The notes under the pieces were generated by a model. The model was not told where the DNA came from. It saw only the letters and a program-made list of their open reading frames with translations, and did not search any database. Source: Sphingobacteriales bacterium 39-19 (GTDB lineage: Bacteria; Bacteroidota; Bacteroidia; Chitinophagales; Chitinophagaceae). Taken from it: 64,000 nt of DNA. The stretch is from NCBI GenBank assembly GCA_001898465.1, contig MKTX01000007.1, forward strand, positions 62,001 through 126,000, read 5' to 3'. Positions within the stretch are counted from its first letter, which is position 1, and the number at the start of each line of letters is the position of its first letter. This document shows, piece after piece, positions 17,329 to 26,378 of this stretch. The translations under genes and the position numbers were made by a program.

Positions 17329-18195
17329 CTATTGTATGCTATACACTTCCACAGCATCTTTATTTAAAATATACAACCGGTTATTCATGGCTTTAATGCC
17401 TGTATAATCTTTAAAAACCGGGGGCAATGTAAATGTTTTTAATTGCAAAGAATGAAGTTGGTAACTGTTGAGCACATGCCCCGTAAATCCATATAAAACA
17501 TTGCCCGATATAGCTACCTGCTGCCAATGTAAAAGCGGGATGCTGTTTTTCAGGCTACCATAATAATCAAAAATAAAAAAGCCTTTGGTACTGTCGTATA
17601 AATATACAAAACCATCGCTATCCTTCATCCATTGCGGGTTTGGAAGCTCAGTAAATAACATTCGCCAATCTGTTGTTTCTGATAGTACTTTGCCTTCTGC
17701 ATCAATTTTTTTGAGTTTAAAATCCTGCTCATCAAAAATCCATACATTATTATCGTATGCTGCGGCCAGGATATTTACCGAAAAAATATTTCCTTTTCTA
17801 AAGTTAATTTGGTTGCGGAGGCTTAATTGCCTGTCCAGCATGAGCAGGGTAGAAAAATTTTTATAATAGATAAGGGGGCGAAGCGGGTTGCTTACATCAA
17901 TAAGCGAGGGGGTACCGTATTTTTTTACATTGTTGAAAACAGCAATGGAATCTCCTTTGGCATTAAATTTTATTAATTGGGAGTTGCTGGTAATTAAGAA
18001 AATATTATCCAGGGCATCTACATCCATATAATGATAGGTACCGGTAATACGATGTAGCAGTGTATAGGAAATATTGCCGGTATTTTGCTGTGCTGCTGTG
18101 GTACTGTCTTTGGCAGTAGCGATTGATTGTGCACAACTAAAATGGAGGCCCGTAAGGCTGATAAAGATAATATGTGCAATAATAATTTTTAGCAT
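17329..18195 (-). CDS. hypothetical secreted protein with beta-propeller-like repeats
   Basis: 288 residues with an N-terminal signal peptide (HIIFISLTGLHFSCAQS). The rest is a series of short strand repeats of the type YLYDSTKGFFIFDYYGSL and NVWIFDEQDFKLKKIDAEGK, as in NHL/TolB-type propellers with five or six blades. No catalytic motif seen. Its ATG overlaps the lpxH stop by one base, so it is translationally linked to lpxH. Role unknown. Confidence 0.7.
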   Translation of the reverse strand: MLKIIIAHIIFISLTGLHFSCAQSIATAKDSTTAAQQNTGNISYTLLHRITGTYHYMDVDALDNIFLITSNSQLIKFNAKGDSIAVFNNVKKYGTPSLIDVSNPLRPLIYYKNFSTLLMLDRQLSLRNQINFRKGNIFSVNILAAAYDNNVWIFDEQDFKLKKIDAEGKVLSETTDWRMLFTELPNPQWMKDSDGFVYLYDSTKGFFIFDYYGSLKNSIPLLHWQQVAISGNVLYGFTGHVLNSYQLHSLQLKTFTLPPVFKDYTGIKAMNNRLYILNKDAVEVYSIQ

Positions 18196-18953
18196 TACAA
18201 CTCATTGTGGCTTTGTAAAGTTATTGTGTTGCCATCAAATACGGCGTAGGTAAAATACTTTATCCAATCGCCCAGGTTTATGTAGCGGCTGTTGTTTGGC
18301 AGGGGTTGGTCAATAGGTAAATGGCGGTGCCCGAAAATAAAAAAATCGTAATGTTCTTCCTGTAAAATTTCTTTGGCATAAATGATCAGCCATTCTTTTT
18401 CTTCGCCTAAAAAAACTTCATCTGTACTGCCGGTTTGTGCCCTGCTTTTCCTGCTAAAATAATCGGCGAGGCCCATTCCTATGTAGGGGGGCAGTACGCC
18501 AAATAACCATTGCGATACAGGGTTGCGAAATATTTTTTTAATGAATTTATAACCTTTGTCGCCCGGGCCTAAGCCATCACCATGGCCAATTAAAAATTTT
18601 TTTCCTGCAAACTCAAAAGGGGTGGGTTCATAATACACCTGTATGTTTAATTCTTTTTGAAAATAATCTTTCATCCACATGTCGTGGTTGCCCACAAAAA
18701 AATGAATGCGGATGCCGCTGTCTGTAAGTTCTGCTAATTTACCCAATATACGGGTATAGCCTTTGGGCACTACTTTTTTATACTCGAACCAAAAGTCGAA
18801 GAGGTCGCCCAGGATAAAAATGGTATGAGCCTCATTTTTTATTTGGTCTAAAAAGCGGATAATCTTTTTTTCCCTGGCGAGGCTTTTTTCAGCATTGGGA
18901 GCGCCCAGGTGAAAATCAGATAAAAAAAATATTTTAGTTGCGGCATGCCCCAT
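18195..18953 (-). CDS. lpxH: UDP-2,3-diacylglucosamine diphosphatase (LpxH-like)
   Basis: 252 residues of the calcineurin-like phosphoesterase fold with all metal motifs: SDFHLG (DxH), LGDLFDFWFE (GD), VGNHDMW (GNHD), GHGDGLGPGD and FGHRHLP (GHxH). The WFEY and GDGLGPGD signatures point to LpxH, which removes UMP from UDP-2,3-diacylglucosamine to give lipid X in lipid A synthesis, at the inner membrane face. LpxH-like paralogues occur in Bacteroidota, so the exact substrate is likely but not certain. Confidence 0.85.
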   Translation of the reverse strand: MGHAATKIFFLSDFHLGAPNAEKSLAREKKIIRFLDQIKNEAHTIFILGDLFDFWFEYKKVVPKGYTRILGKLAELTDSGIRIHFFVGNHDMWMKDYFQKELNIQVYYEPTPFEFAGKKFLIGHGDGLGPGDKGYKFIKKIFRNPVSQWLFGVLPPYIGMGLADYFSRKSRAQTGSTDEVFLGEEKEWLIIYAKEILQEEHYDFFIFGHRHLPIDQPLPNNSRYINLGDWIKYFTYAVFDGNTITLQSHNEL

Positions 18954-18962
18954 CCTGTAAAT

Positions 18963-19394
18963 TTAGGGTTTGTTCTTTTGCTGCAGGTACTTCATTACAT
19001 CGCCGGTTTCTATCGGCTTCATGTGGCTGGTGTCGCCATTATACCAATATATCCAGGCTTCAATAGGTTTCCCATCCATATAGGCGATTGTTTCTTTACG
19101 AATATATGCAGGCGGAATGCCCTCTTCGGTATTCATTCCTTCATAATCATCCAGCTGACCAAATACCCAGGCAAATTCATCGGGGTTTTTGAGGGCGTAT
19201 AATTCCCCGTTTATAAAATGATCGTCATTAAATGGTTTGGCAACCGGGAAATCACCTTTATCATAAAGCATTCCTTTTACAATCGCTTCGCCCAGCAAAT
19301 GAAAATTTTGGGTAAGGTAACCATAAGCCGGGTTACGGAAGCCACTGCGTAAAGAACCATATACAAAAAGATGGTTTATAGATGGAGTATTCAT
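18963..19394 (-). CDS. gamma-glutamylcyclotransferase-like (AIG2 family) protein
   Basis: 143 residues with the GGCT fold signature HLFVYGSLRSGFRNPAYGYL at the N-terminus, GELYAL, and LDDYEGM carrying the catalytic Glu, then ETIAYMDGKPIEAWIYWYNG. Members cyclise gamma-glutamylamines or peptides to 5-oxoproline. First gene of the leftward operon with lpxH 9 bases downstream. The substrate is unknown. Confidence 0.85.
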   Translation of the reverse strand: MNTPSINHLFVYGSLRSGFRNPAYGYLTQNFHLLGEAIVKGMLYDKGDFPVAKPFNDDHFINGELYALKNPDEFAWVFGQLDDYEGMNTEEGIPPAYIRKETIAYMDGKPIEAWIYWYNGDTSHMKPIETGDVMKYLQQKNKP

Positions 19395-19558
19395 ATATGC
19401 AAAAATAGCTTCAATAAGAGAGAATTGGTAATATATTGTAAAGATTAATATTACAGGTAAACGCCCGTAAAATAAGCGCTCTTTATTGAAGCATATTAAT
19501 TAATAAGACGATTTTTTAATTAAAAAACAGGGGCAGGAATGTGATGTTTTATTAAAAA

Positions 19559-20188
19559 CTATCCTTCTGTTAAAAAACAATACACTTCTTTTGGCCCATG
19601 TACACCCGTTACCAGGGTTTTTTCAATATCAGCCGTACGGCTGGGGCCGGTTGCAAAACTGATGAGGGAGGGAAAGTTTTCTTTATACTTTTCCTTCATA
19701 AACTCAAGTGCATCTTTAATATCATACAGCAACTGGTGATTAAATGCAATACAAATATGTATGGGTGCATATACACTTGCCGTACGGCCATTGGATTGAG
19801 CAGCACTGAGCACTATACTTCCGGTACGGGCTACCAGGTATTCGCAACCTGTTATGGATGCATCGCAATGGGCCAGGTCATGCGTGAGGGTGATGCCTGA
19901 TTGTTGTAATGCAGGAATAAATGCAGGATCGCTGCAATAAATTTTTTTCAATTGTTGTTGTTCCAGCAGCCCTTGCAATTGTTGCCATAATACTTCTTCA
20001 CTCGTACAATACACAAACTTACCCTGTAGCCGGGTAAATTCTTCTGCAAAAGTTACTGCATCATCCTCTGTGCTGGCAGTAAATACAGATTCCTGTCCTT
20101 CACTGCCGCTATAAGGCAGGGGAACGGGATGGCTTAAAGCCTCCCGGATTTTTTTTAAAATATTTTCTTTTGCCTGGTTCGATTGCAT
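19559..20188 (-). CDS. LUD domain-containing protein (LutC/YkgG type)
   Basis: 209 residues. LUD domain shown by ITGCEYLVARTGSIVLSA, ICIAFNHQLLYDIKDAL and the C-terminal FATGPSRTADIEKTLVTGVHGPKEVYCFL. In lactate utilisation operons LutC works with LutA and LutB, which are absent here; in Bacteroidota a lone LUD gene often follows ftsH, as here (19 bases downstream). Soluble and cytoplasmic; the biochemical role in this setting is not known. Confidence 0.85.
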   Translation of the reverse strand: MQSNQAKENILKKIREALSHPVPLPYSGSEGQESVFTASTEDDAVTFAEEFTRLQGKFVYCTSEEVLWQQLQGLLEQQQLKKIYCSDPAFIPALQQSGITLTHDLAHCDASITGCEYLVARTGSIVLSAAQSNGRTASVYAPIHICIAFNHQLLYDIKDALEFMKEKYKENFPSLISFATGPSRTADIEKTLVTGVHGPKEVYCFLTEG

Positions 20189-20207
20189 GGCCTTGATTAA
20201 ATGCCTG

Positions 20208-22289
20208 TTAAATCGCAGGGGGATCTTTTAATGTTTCTGGAATCCCGGTATTGGGTTCGGGAAGCGCTACGGCATCTTCGGGCTTTACAGGATCTTCTAA
20301 AAGTTTCTTTTCTTCATAAGGCCGTTTGCCAATTAATTGCTCCACATCACTTTTAAATAACACTTCTTTTACCAGTAATTCTTTTGCCAGTTTTTCTACT
20401 GCCCAGCGGTATTTAGTTAATAGTTCTTTCGTTTTGTTATATGCCGTTTCTACCAGCTTCCTTACTTCTTCATCAATCATTTTACCGGTTTCTTCACTAT
20501 AGGGTTTGGTAAAATAATTTTCTTGTTGCGGATCGTAAAAACTAATGTTTCCTACTTTATCATTCATACCATACATGGTTACCATACTGTAGGCAATTTT
20601 TGTTATTTGCTGCAAGTCATTGCTGGCACCGGTACTTATTTTTCCAAAAAATATTTCTTCACTGGCCCGGCCTCCCAGTGTCATACAAATTTGATCCATC
20701 AACTGGTCAGTATTATACAAGTATTGTTCCTTAGGCGTATATTGAGCATAACCCAATGCAGCCGAACCCCGGGGAACAATGGTAACTTTTAATAATGGGT
20801 ATGCATGCTCCAGGAACCAGCCACAGATTGCGTGGCCTGCTTCGTGGTATGCAATAATTTCTTTTTCATCGGGTGAAATAATTTTATTCTTTTTTTCTAA
20901 TCCACCAATCACCCTGTCAATCGCATCCTGGAAATCGCTCATATCTACTGCTTCTTTATTTTTCCGGGCTGCTATTAAAGCAGCTTCATTACACACATTA
21001 GCGATATCGGCACCTGCAAACCCGGGGGTTTGTTCAGCCAGTTTATGGATATCTAAGGTTTGCGAAATTTTAATGGGATTTAAATGCACTTTAAAAATAG
21101 CTTCTCTACCTACCAGGTCGGGCCGGTCAATAGAAATTTGCCTGTCGAAACGGCCTGGCCGCAGTAAGGCACTGTCCAATACATCCGGGCGGTTGGTGGC
21201 AGCCAGGATAATAATTCCCAGGTCGGTACCAAAGCCATCCATTTCTACCAGCAATTGGTTTAATGTATTTTCTCTTTCATCATTGCTCATCATCACATTT
21301 TTACCTCTTGCCCGTCCAATGGCATCTATCTCATCTATAAAAATAATGCAGGGTGCTTTTTCCCTGGCCTGTTTAAAAAGATCTCTTACCCGGCTGGCAC
21401 CAACCCCTACAAACATTTCTACAAAATCACTGCCACTCAGGCTAAAGAAGGGCACTTGTGCTTCGCCTGCAACGGCTTTTGCCAATAAGGTTTTACCGGT
21501 ACCGGGGGGGCCAATCAATAAAGCGCCTTTTGGAATTTTACCACCCAGGTTGGTGTATTTTTTTGGGTTCATCAGGAAATCAACAATTTCCATTACTTCT
21601 ACTTTAGCTTCATCAAGCCCTGCTACGTCGGCAAATGTGATATTAACCCGGGTACCTTTATCAAATAAAGTGGCTTTTGATTTCCCGATATTAAAAATAC
21701 CCCCGGGGCCGCCGGCACCGCCGGGCCCGTTCATTTTGCGCATCATCATTACAAATACCAATACCAGTAAAAAGATGGGTAATAAAGTATTCAGCAATTG
21801 TCCCCAGCCTTCACCTTCGCTACTGGCATCTTGTTTTACCTCGGGTATGTTTGGATTTTTTTTATAAAATTCCTGTAAATCGGCAGCAAAAGATTTTGAA
21901 TCGGCAATGGAAAAATATAACTGGGGCTCTGCCAGCTTTTTTGATATTTCGTAGCGTTTGTCATCACCCGCTGTGTTGAGGATATTACTGTAAAAAGCCG
22001 ATTTGGCCTTTAAACTATCGGGGTTAATTGAAACCCTTACAATATCTTTATTTCTAATTACGGTAATGAGTTTTACATCGCCCTGTTTTACCATTTCATA
22101 AAAATTTTGCTGAAATGTTTCTACGCCACTGCTGTTGGCATTCCTGAACAGGGTAAAGGTGATAAGACTTAAAAAAACAAGGCCCCATATCCAATATATA
22201 TTAAACTTTGGTTTTTTATTTTGTGGGTCTTCGTTTCCGATACCGGGTTTTTCGGGTAGCATTTTTTTATTATTAGTTTGCTTATTCAT
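20208..22289 (-). CDS. ftsH: ATP-dependent zinc metalloprotease FtsH
   Basis: 693 residues. Two membrane helices (about residues 31-50 and 165-185) flank a periplasmic domain. The AAA domain has [18 protein letters not shown] (Walker A), [12 protein letters not shown] (Walker B), the pore loop [15 protein letters not shown] and the [21 protein letters not shown]. The protease domain has zinc motif [15 protein letters not shown] and a downstream Asp region [16 protein letters not shown]. It degrades membrane and regulatory proteins. Middle gene of rsfS-ftsH-LUD. Confidence 0.97.
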   Translation of the reverse strand: MNKQTNNKKMLPEKPGIGNEDPQNKKPKFNIYWIWGLVFLSLITFTLFRNANSSGVETFQQNFYEMVKQGDVKLITVIRNKDIVRVSINPDSLKAKSAFYSNILNTAGDDKRYEISKKLAEPQLYFSIADSKSFAADLQEFYKKNPNIPEVKQDASSEGEGWGQLLNTLLPIFLLVLVFVMMMRKMNGPGGAGGPGGIFNIGKSKATLFDKGTRVNITFADVAGLDEAKVEVMEIVDFLMNPKKYTNLGGKIPKGALLIGPPGTGKTLLAKAVAGEAQVPFFSLSGSDFVEMFVGVGASRVRDLFKQAREKAPCIIFIDEIDAIGRARGKNVMMSNDERENTLNQLLVEMDGFGTDLGIIILAATNRPDVLDSALLRPGRFDRQISIDRPDLVGREAIFKVHLNPIKISQTLDIHKLAEQTPGFAGADIANVCNEAALIAARKNKEAVDMSDFQDAIDRVIGGLEKKNKIISPDEKEIIAYHEAGHAICGWFLEHAYPLLKVTIVPRGSAALGYAQYTPKEQYLYNTDQLMDQICMTLGGRASEEIFFGKISTGASNDLQQITKIAYSMVTMYGMNDKVGNISFYDPQQENYFTKPYSEETGKMIDEEVRKLVETAYNKTKELLTKYRWAVEKLAKELLVKEVLFKSDVEQLIGKRPYEEKKLLEDPVKPEDAVALPEPNTGIPETLKDPPAI

Positions 22290-22325
22290 TTGTTATTGCA
22301 CCATTTAAACGGATACTTGTTATTA

Positions 22326-22724
22326 TTATTCGTGTTCCATCATGGGAGCATCGCTCCACATTTCTTCCAATTGATAAAATTTACGGGGTTCGGGTAGCAT
22401 AATATGTACTACCACGTTAATGTAATCTATCAAAATCCATTGCAGGGCTTGTTTCCCTTCGTGTTTGTAAGGGAATTCGCCACATTTTTGTTTTACTTCA
22501 TATTCTACAAAATCGGCTATTGCCCTTAATTGTGTAGTATTATTGGCTTCACATACAATAAAAAAATCAGATACCGCTTCAGGGATCTTTCTTAAATCCA
22601 GGCTTATGATCTTCTCCCCCTTTTTCTCAGCAATGGCCTGTATAATGGTTTTGAAAATTTTACTGTTTCGGGTAAGTCGGGTAATGCTTTTTTTACGGCT
22701 CTCTAATGCGGTCAAATTATTCAA
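22326..22724 (-). CDS. rsfS: ribosomal silencing factor RsfS
   Basis: 132 residues with the RsfS fold: IIQAIAEKKGEKIISLDLRKI, VSDFFIVCEANNTTQLRAIAD, KHEGKQALQWILIDYINVVVHIM and the end PEPRKFYQLEEMWSDAP. It binds L14 of the 50S subunit and blocks subunit joining when nutrients are short. The first 18 residues are probably an extension; an internal start is possible. Leads the rsfS-ftsH-LUD operon and is divergent from birA. Confidence 0.93.
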   Translation of the reverse strand: MNNLTALESRKKSITRLTRNSKIFKTIIQAIAEKKGEKIISLDLRKIPEAVSDFFIVCEANNTTQLRAIADFVEYEVKQKCGEFPYKHEGKQALQWILIDYINVVVHIMLPEPRKFYQLEEMWSDAPMMEHE

Positions 22725-22833
22725 ATGTTTTATTTTTATGTTGCGTTTTTAACAGTAATTTTTATTCCTGTACCGGGCTCAAAATAAAGTAGCTTGCGAT
22801 AAGTTCAAAATTACTATTTCTTTTTTACCTATC

Positions 22834-23574
22834 ATGCCGCCAAACGAGCTTTTTCATATTTTAAACACTGTGGATAGTACCAACAACTATGCCATGGCAA
22901 AGTTACATGAAGGAATGGCGAAACATGGAATGGCCTGGTTTGCAAGGGAACAAACCGGGGGCCGTGGGCAAAGAGGCAATTCCTGGCAAAGCAGGCCAAA
23001 CGAAAATATAGCATTAAGCATGGTAACCATGCTGCCCAGGCTTGCTGTACATTCTCAATTTGAGCTTTCTGTATGTGTAGCATTGGGGGTAAATGACTTT
23101 TTATCTCTGTTACAGCTTCCTGGTATTTTTATAAAATGGCCCAATGATATATTTATCAATGACAGAAAGGCAGGTGGAATCCTGATTGAGAATCAAATAC
23201 AGGGCTCTCATATTAGTGCCAGTATAATTGGAATAGGTTTAAATATTAACCAAACCTTATTTGATTCTTCGCTTGCAAAAGCGATTTCACTAAAGCAGAT
23301 CACCGGTAAAAATTACGATATTATCCAATTGGCAAGGGATTTACATATTTCTGTATTAAAACGGGTAAACCAGGTAAAGCAAAATAAAAAAAGCAGTTTG
23401 GCAGAATACAATCGTGCACTTTATAAAAAGGACGAAAAAGTGAAATTCAAAAAAGGAAATATTGCTTTTGAAGCGGTGGTAAAATCAATAAGCGCCGATG
23501 GCCGATTAATATTACAGCACGGAGATCATGAAGAGGCCTACCCATTTGGTGAATTGATATGGGTACTGCCTTAA
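22834..23574 (+). CDS. birA: biotin--[acetyl-CoA-carboxylase] ligase
   Basis: 246 residues. Class II biotin ligase core: VDSTNNYAMAKL, REQTGGRGQRGNSWQS (biotinyl-AMP loop), NIALSMVT, IKWPNDIFINDRKAGGILIE with the catalytic Lys, and the C-terminal SH3-like part (IAFEAVVKSISADGRLIL). It lacks the N-terminal winged helix of E. coli BirA, so it is a ligase only and not a repressor. Attaches biotin to carrier proteins such as AccB. Confidence 0.95.
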   Translation: MPPNELFHILNTVDSTNNYAMAKLHEGMAKHGMAWFAREQTGGRGQRGNSWQSRPNENIALSMVTMLPRLAVHSQFELSVCVALGVNDFLSLLQLPGIFIKWPNDIFINDRKAGGILIENQIQGSHISASIIGIGLNINQTLFDSSLAKAISLKQITGKNYDIIQLARDLHISVLKRVNQVKQNKKSSLAEYNRALYKKDEKVKFKKGNIAFEAVVKSISADGRLILQHGDHEEAYPFGELIWVLP

Positions 23575-23597
23575 TTTATTTTTTATAAGAGTGATCT

Positions 23598-23921
23598 TTA
23601 CAGGGTGCCTGTATTTTCTGCTGCCCGGGCTTCTACTTCAAATTTATTGTGGTAATAACCATGGCGGATAGATTCTATTAAATATAGCCATACAAACCGA
23701 GTGGTGCCATATTGCCTGAATTGCTGTACATGGCACAGCTCGTGTTTCACCCATTGTTCATCGGCTAAAAATTCACTTTTGCTGGTATTACATAAGTGTA
23801 TGCTGCGCCCCCATACAATGGCTACTCTTTTACTGCGTAATTTAGCGGCAGCAATTTTTGCCAGCCAGGAATTTTCTTTCACAATTACCTGTTCCAATTT
23901 ATTTTGAATAGCTGTATTCAT
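23598..23921 (-). CDS. small DUF4157-like protein with HExxH-type motif
   Basis: 107 residues from the Met at 23921 (MNTAIQNKLEQV); its start overlaps the end of bcp by 23 bases. The centre reads WVKHELCHVQQFRQYG, an HExxH zincin motif as in DUF4157 proteins, and ends with NKFEVEARAAENTG, where Glu could be the third metal ligand. No signal peptide. Small Bacteroidota proteins of this type are common and uncharacterised. Last gene of the leftward M23-bcp group. Confidence 0.72.
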   Translation of the reverse strand: MNTAIQNKLEQVIVKENSWLAKIAAAKLRSKRVAIVWGRSIHLCNTSKSEFLADEQWVKHELCHVQQFRQYGTTRFVWLYLIESIRHGYYHNKFEVEARAAENTGTL

Positions 23922-24378
23922 TCCAGGCATTTAAAATTTCTGCTGCATGCTGTTTGCTTTTAGGCTTCAAAAATATTTTTCGAATAATCCCTTTTCCATC
24001 TACCAAAAACGTAGTGCGGTGCAGCCCCATATAACTGCGGCCATATAATTGCTTTTGCCCCCATACGCCGTATGTATCAATAATATGATGATCGGGATCG
24101 GATATTAACGGGAAGGGGAGATCGTATTTTTGTTCAAATTTTTTATGCTTTTTTACCGCATCGGGGCTAATGCCTATAATGGCGAAGCCGGCTTTTTTCA
24201 ATGCCTTGAAATTATCTCTTAAATTACATGCCTGGATGGTGCAGGTAGGCGTATCGTCTTGCGGATAAAAATAAATAATAAGTTTATTTCCTTTAAAATC
24301 TTTTAAAGAAATAAGTTTATCATTTTGATCATGGCCGGTAAATGCCGGTGCTTTATCGCCTTCTTTAAGTGTAATCAT
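23899..24378 (-). CDS. bcp: thioredoxin-dependent thiol peroxidase (Bcp-type peroxiredoxin)
   Basis: 159 residues. Starts LKEGDKAPAFTGHDQ, then KLIIYFYPQDDTPTCTIQACNLRD: the peroxidatic Cys is in TPTCT, where most Bcp proteins have TPGCT, and a second Cys five residues on (TIQAC) fits the resolving Cys of this subgroup. The C-terminal R in LHRTTFLVDGKGIIRKIF completes the site. It reduces peroxides at the expense of thioredoxin in the cytoplasm. Twelve bases after the M23 gene. Confidence 0.94.
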   Translation of the reverse strand: MITLKEGDKAPAFTGHDQNDKLISLKDFKGNKLIIYFYPQDDTPTCTIQACNLRDNFKALKKAGFAIIGISPDAVKKHKKFEQKYDLPFPLISDPDHHIIDTYGVWGQKQLYGRSYMGLHRTTFLVDGKGIIRKIFLKPKSKQHAAEILNAWNEYSYSK

Positions 24379-24389
24379 GGCATATTTTA

Positions 24390-26120
24390 TTAACGGGTGA
24401 ACCGGTACGTTTTTTCGGTTGTGTTTCCTGCCTGGTCGGTTGCAGTTAATTTCAGTTCATGTTCACCGGGTCCGCAGGCTTCATCAAATTCATATACAAA
24501 AACCCGGCCTTTATCATTGCTGAATAAAATCCATTTCCCGTCCAGCTGGCCTGTAAAATTTTCTATTTCTTCTGTATTGTCCTTTACGGCAAAAGAAATT
24601 TTGGTTAACCTGGCCGTATTCATACCGTCTTTAAACCCTAATGGGGTAATGGTGGGCGGTTCGCTGTCTTCCATTAATTGAAAATTACCAAACTCACGCC
24701 AGGAGGCACTGTACCATCCTCTTTCCGGGCCTGTTATTACTGGTACAGCTTTTTTATAACTGGTTTTACTGCCGGCAAACCATTTCATTACCATTTTATC
24801 GGTAGGCATATAAAGAATATTATCTCTTATTTGCACCGTAAAATAATTTTGAACAGGAACCGTATGATGATGAAGTTGATGAACCGGTTTCCCCATATTT
24901 ACATATATTTTATTGTACTTAAAATAAAAGGAATCATAAATGCTGTTTTCGGGTAAATAAAATTTCACTTCTTCGTTTTCAAAAATATTGATGGCTTGTG
25001 GTATAAACAAGGTTCCTGGTTGTACCGGATAAGTAATATCGGCCAAGCTCCTTTTTAAAGTGAATTTTAATTCCGATTTATTGAGATCGGCATCATACAC
25101 TTCAATCTTAATGTCCTTTGTTTCCCCGGGATTTAATGAGATTACCCCGTTTGATTCGTTGGTTTTATAAATAATGTTTGCTGCCCCACCCAGGCGTGAG
25201 AGGTGTTGCAGGTATGGCCCCCCGCTGGCTTTTGTTTTATAATCAATGTGTGCATTCAGCATCCGGGTTTCATCATAACTAATACTATCCATCTGGAAAC
25301 CACAAACAGGATTATTGTTTTCATACAATATTGCTTCATAAATACCATTATGGTTAGTAGAGCCGGTATAGCGGTCAAAAGCAGTTATCGCAAAGCTTAT
25401 TTTGCCGGTACTTACATTTAATACGCCTCCATGCGGTGTGTAAATACCATTTATTTTTTTAATGGCCACGTATTTTGGCGTTTGTTCATAGGTGCTTTTG
25501 TTACGGTCATAATAAGCAAGGCGAATAATATCCGGTGCTATTTTATCTGTAATGGGCATATTAAATAAAAGCGGGTTCAGCACCTTATCTGTTTTAGTAT
25601 CTCTTATTTCAAAATGTACATGCGGCCCTTGGGAGCCACCGGTTGTACCGCTATAAGCGATAAAATCTCCTTTTTTTACCGGGAACATATTTGCCGGTAT
25701 ATCTAATAATACCTGCCATTTTTGTAATTGATATTGTTGCTTTCGTACATATTGCTCCAGCCCGGGTGTAAAATCATTTAAATGGGCATATAAAGTAGTG
25801 AGGCCATTGGGATGGTTTATATAAATAGCCCTGCCAAAACCCCAGGGTTCTATTTTTACTTTGGCAATATACCCATCGGCAGCGGCTAATACCTGTTTAT
25901 TTTGCACCTGCTCGGTTCGGCAATCTAATCCCATGTGGTAATGATTGGGCCTGAGTTCGCCAAAGTTGGCAACAATGGCTTTTATGGCATTCACCGGCCA
26001 GCCAAAATAATTTTGAGGATAATTTTTTTGAGGCAACCATTGTGCTTGTACCATAAAAGGCAGCAAAACTACTATGAGCAGGATACTGCACCGCTTGGTA
26101 CTGTTTGTTTTTATATGCAT
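24390..26120 (-). CDS. secreted M23 family metallopeptidase with C-terminal beta-rich extension
   Basis: About 576 residues from the Met at 26120 (MHIKTNSTKRC), followed by a signal peptide core LLIVVLLPFMVQAQ. The M23 domain follows at once: HYHMGLDCR (HxxxD), NGLTTLYAHLNDF and GPHVHFEIRD (HxH). After about residue 200 there are some 370 residues of beta-rich, Ig-like sequence ending in HELKLTATDQAGNTTEKTYRF. Probably a periplasmic or surface peptidoglycan hydrolase. An upstream Met (26162) would put 14 residues before the signal peptide and is less likely. Confidence 0.9.
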   Translation of the reverse strand: MHIKTNSTKRCSILLIVVLLPFMVQAQWLPQKNYPQNYFGWPVNAIKAIVANFGELRPNHYHMGLDCRTEQVQNKQVLAAADGYIAKVKIEPWGFGRAIYINHPNGLTTLYAHLNDFTPGLEQYVRKQQYQLQKWQVLLDIPANMFPVKKGDFIAYSGTTGGSQGPHVHFEIRDTKTDKVLNPLLFNMPITDKIAPDIIRLAYYDRNKSTYEQTPKYVAIKKINGIYTPHGGVLNVSTGKISFAITAFDRYTGSTNHNGIYEAILYENNNPVCGFQMDSISYDETRMLNAHIDYKTKASGGPYLQHLSRLGGAANIIYKTNESNGVISLNPGETKDIKIEVYDADLNKSELKFTLKRSLADITYPVQPGTLFIPQAINIFENEEVKFYLPENSIYDSFYFKYNKIYVNMGKPVHQLHHHTVPVQNYFTVQIRDNILYMPTDKMVMKWFAGSKTSYKKAVPVITGPERGWYSASWREFGNFQLMEDSEPPTITPLGFKDGMNTARLTKISFAVKDNTEEIENFTGQLDGKWILFSNDKGRVFVYEFDEACGPGEHELKLTATDQAGNTTEKTYRFTR

Positions 26121-26341
26121 CCCGGCAAAAATAAGAGAAACGTACTTAACAGGCTGTTGCATAAAACTTAAGATTATGAAGTAAAAAAAAAGCTAATGAA
26201 AAATCTGCAATATTTGAGCGTTTCATTTTTTTATTAGGTTATTTACTGAATAGAAAATGTAAAAAATATTTTTTTTGGCTTTTCACTTTTTTGTGCATTA
26301 AAAGCGGAGAAATTCCCTTTCGCTTATACCTATTTTAAAAG

Positions 26342-26349
26342 TATTTTTG
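26342..26349 (+). promoter_or_regulatory. -7 promoter box TATTTTTG
   Basis: TAnnTTTG match 29 bases before the carB ATG; an imperfect TTTC lies about 20 bases upstream in the -33 position. The region before it is very A/T rich. Confidence 0.4.
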
Positions 26350-26378
26350 CACGCCATCAAAAAAAATTCCTGCACCAT

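Noticed and set aside
20779-21867. 362-codon open frame antisense to ftsH
   Set aside because: Entirely within ftsH, no known motif, low-complexity Ser/Pro-rich translation typical of a reverse-frame shadow.
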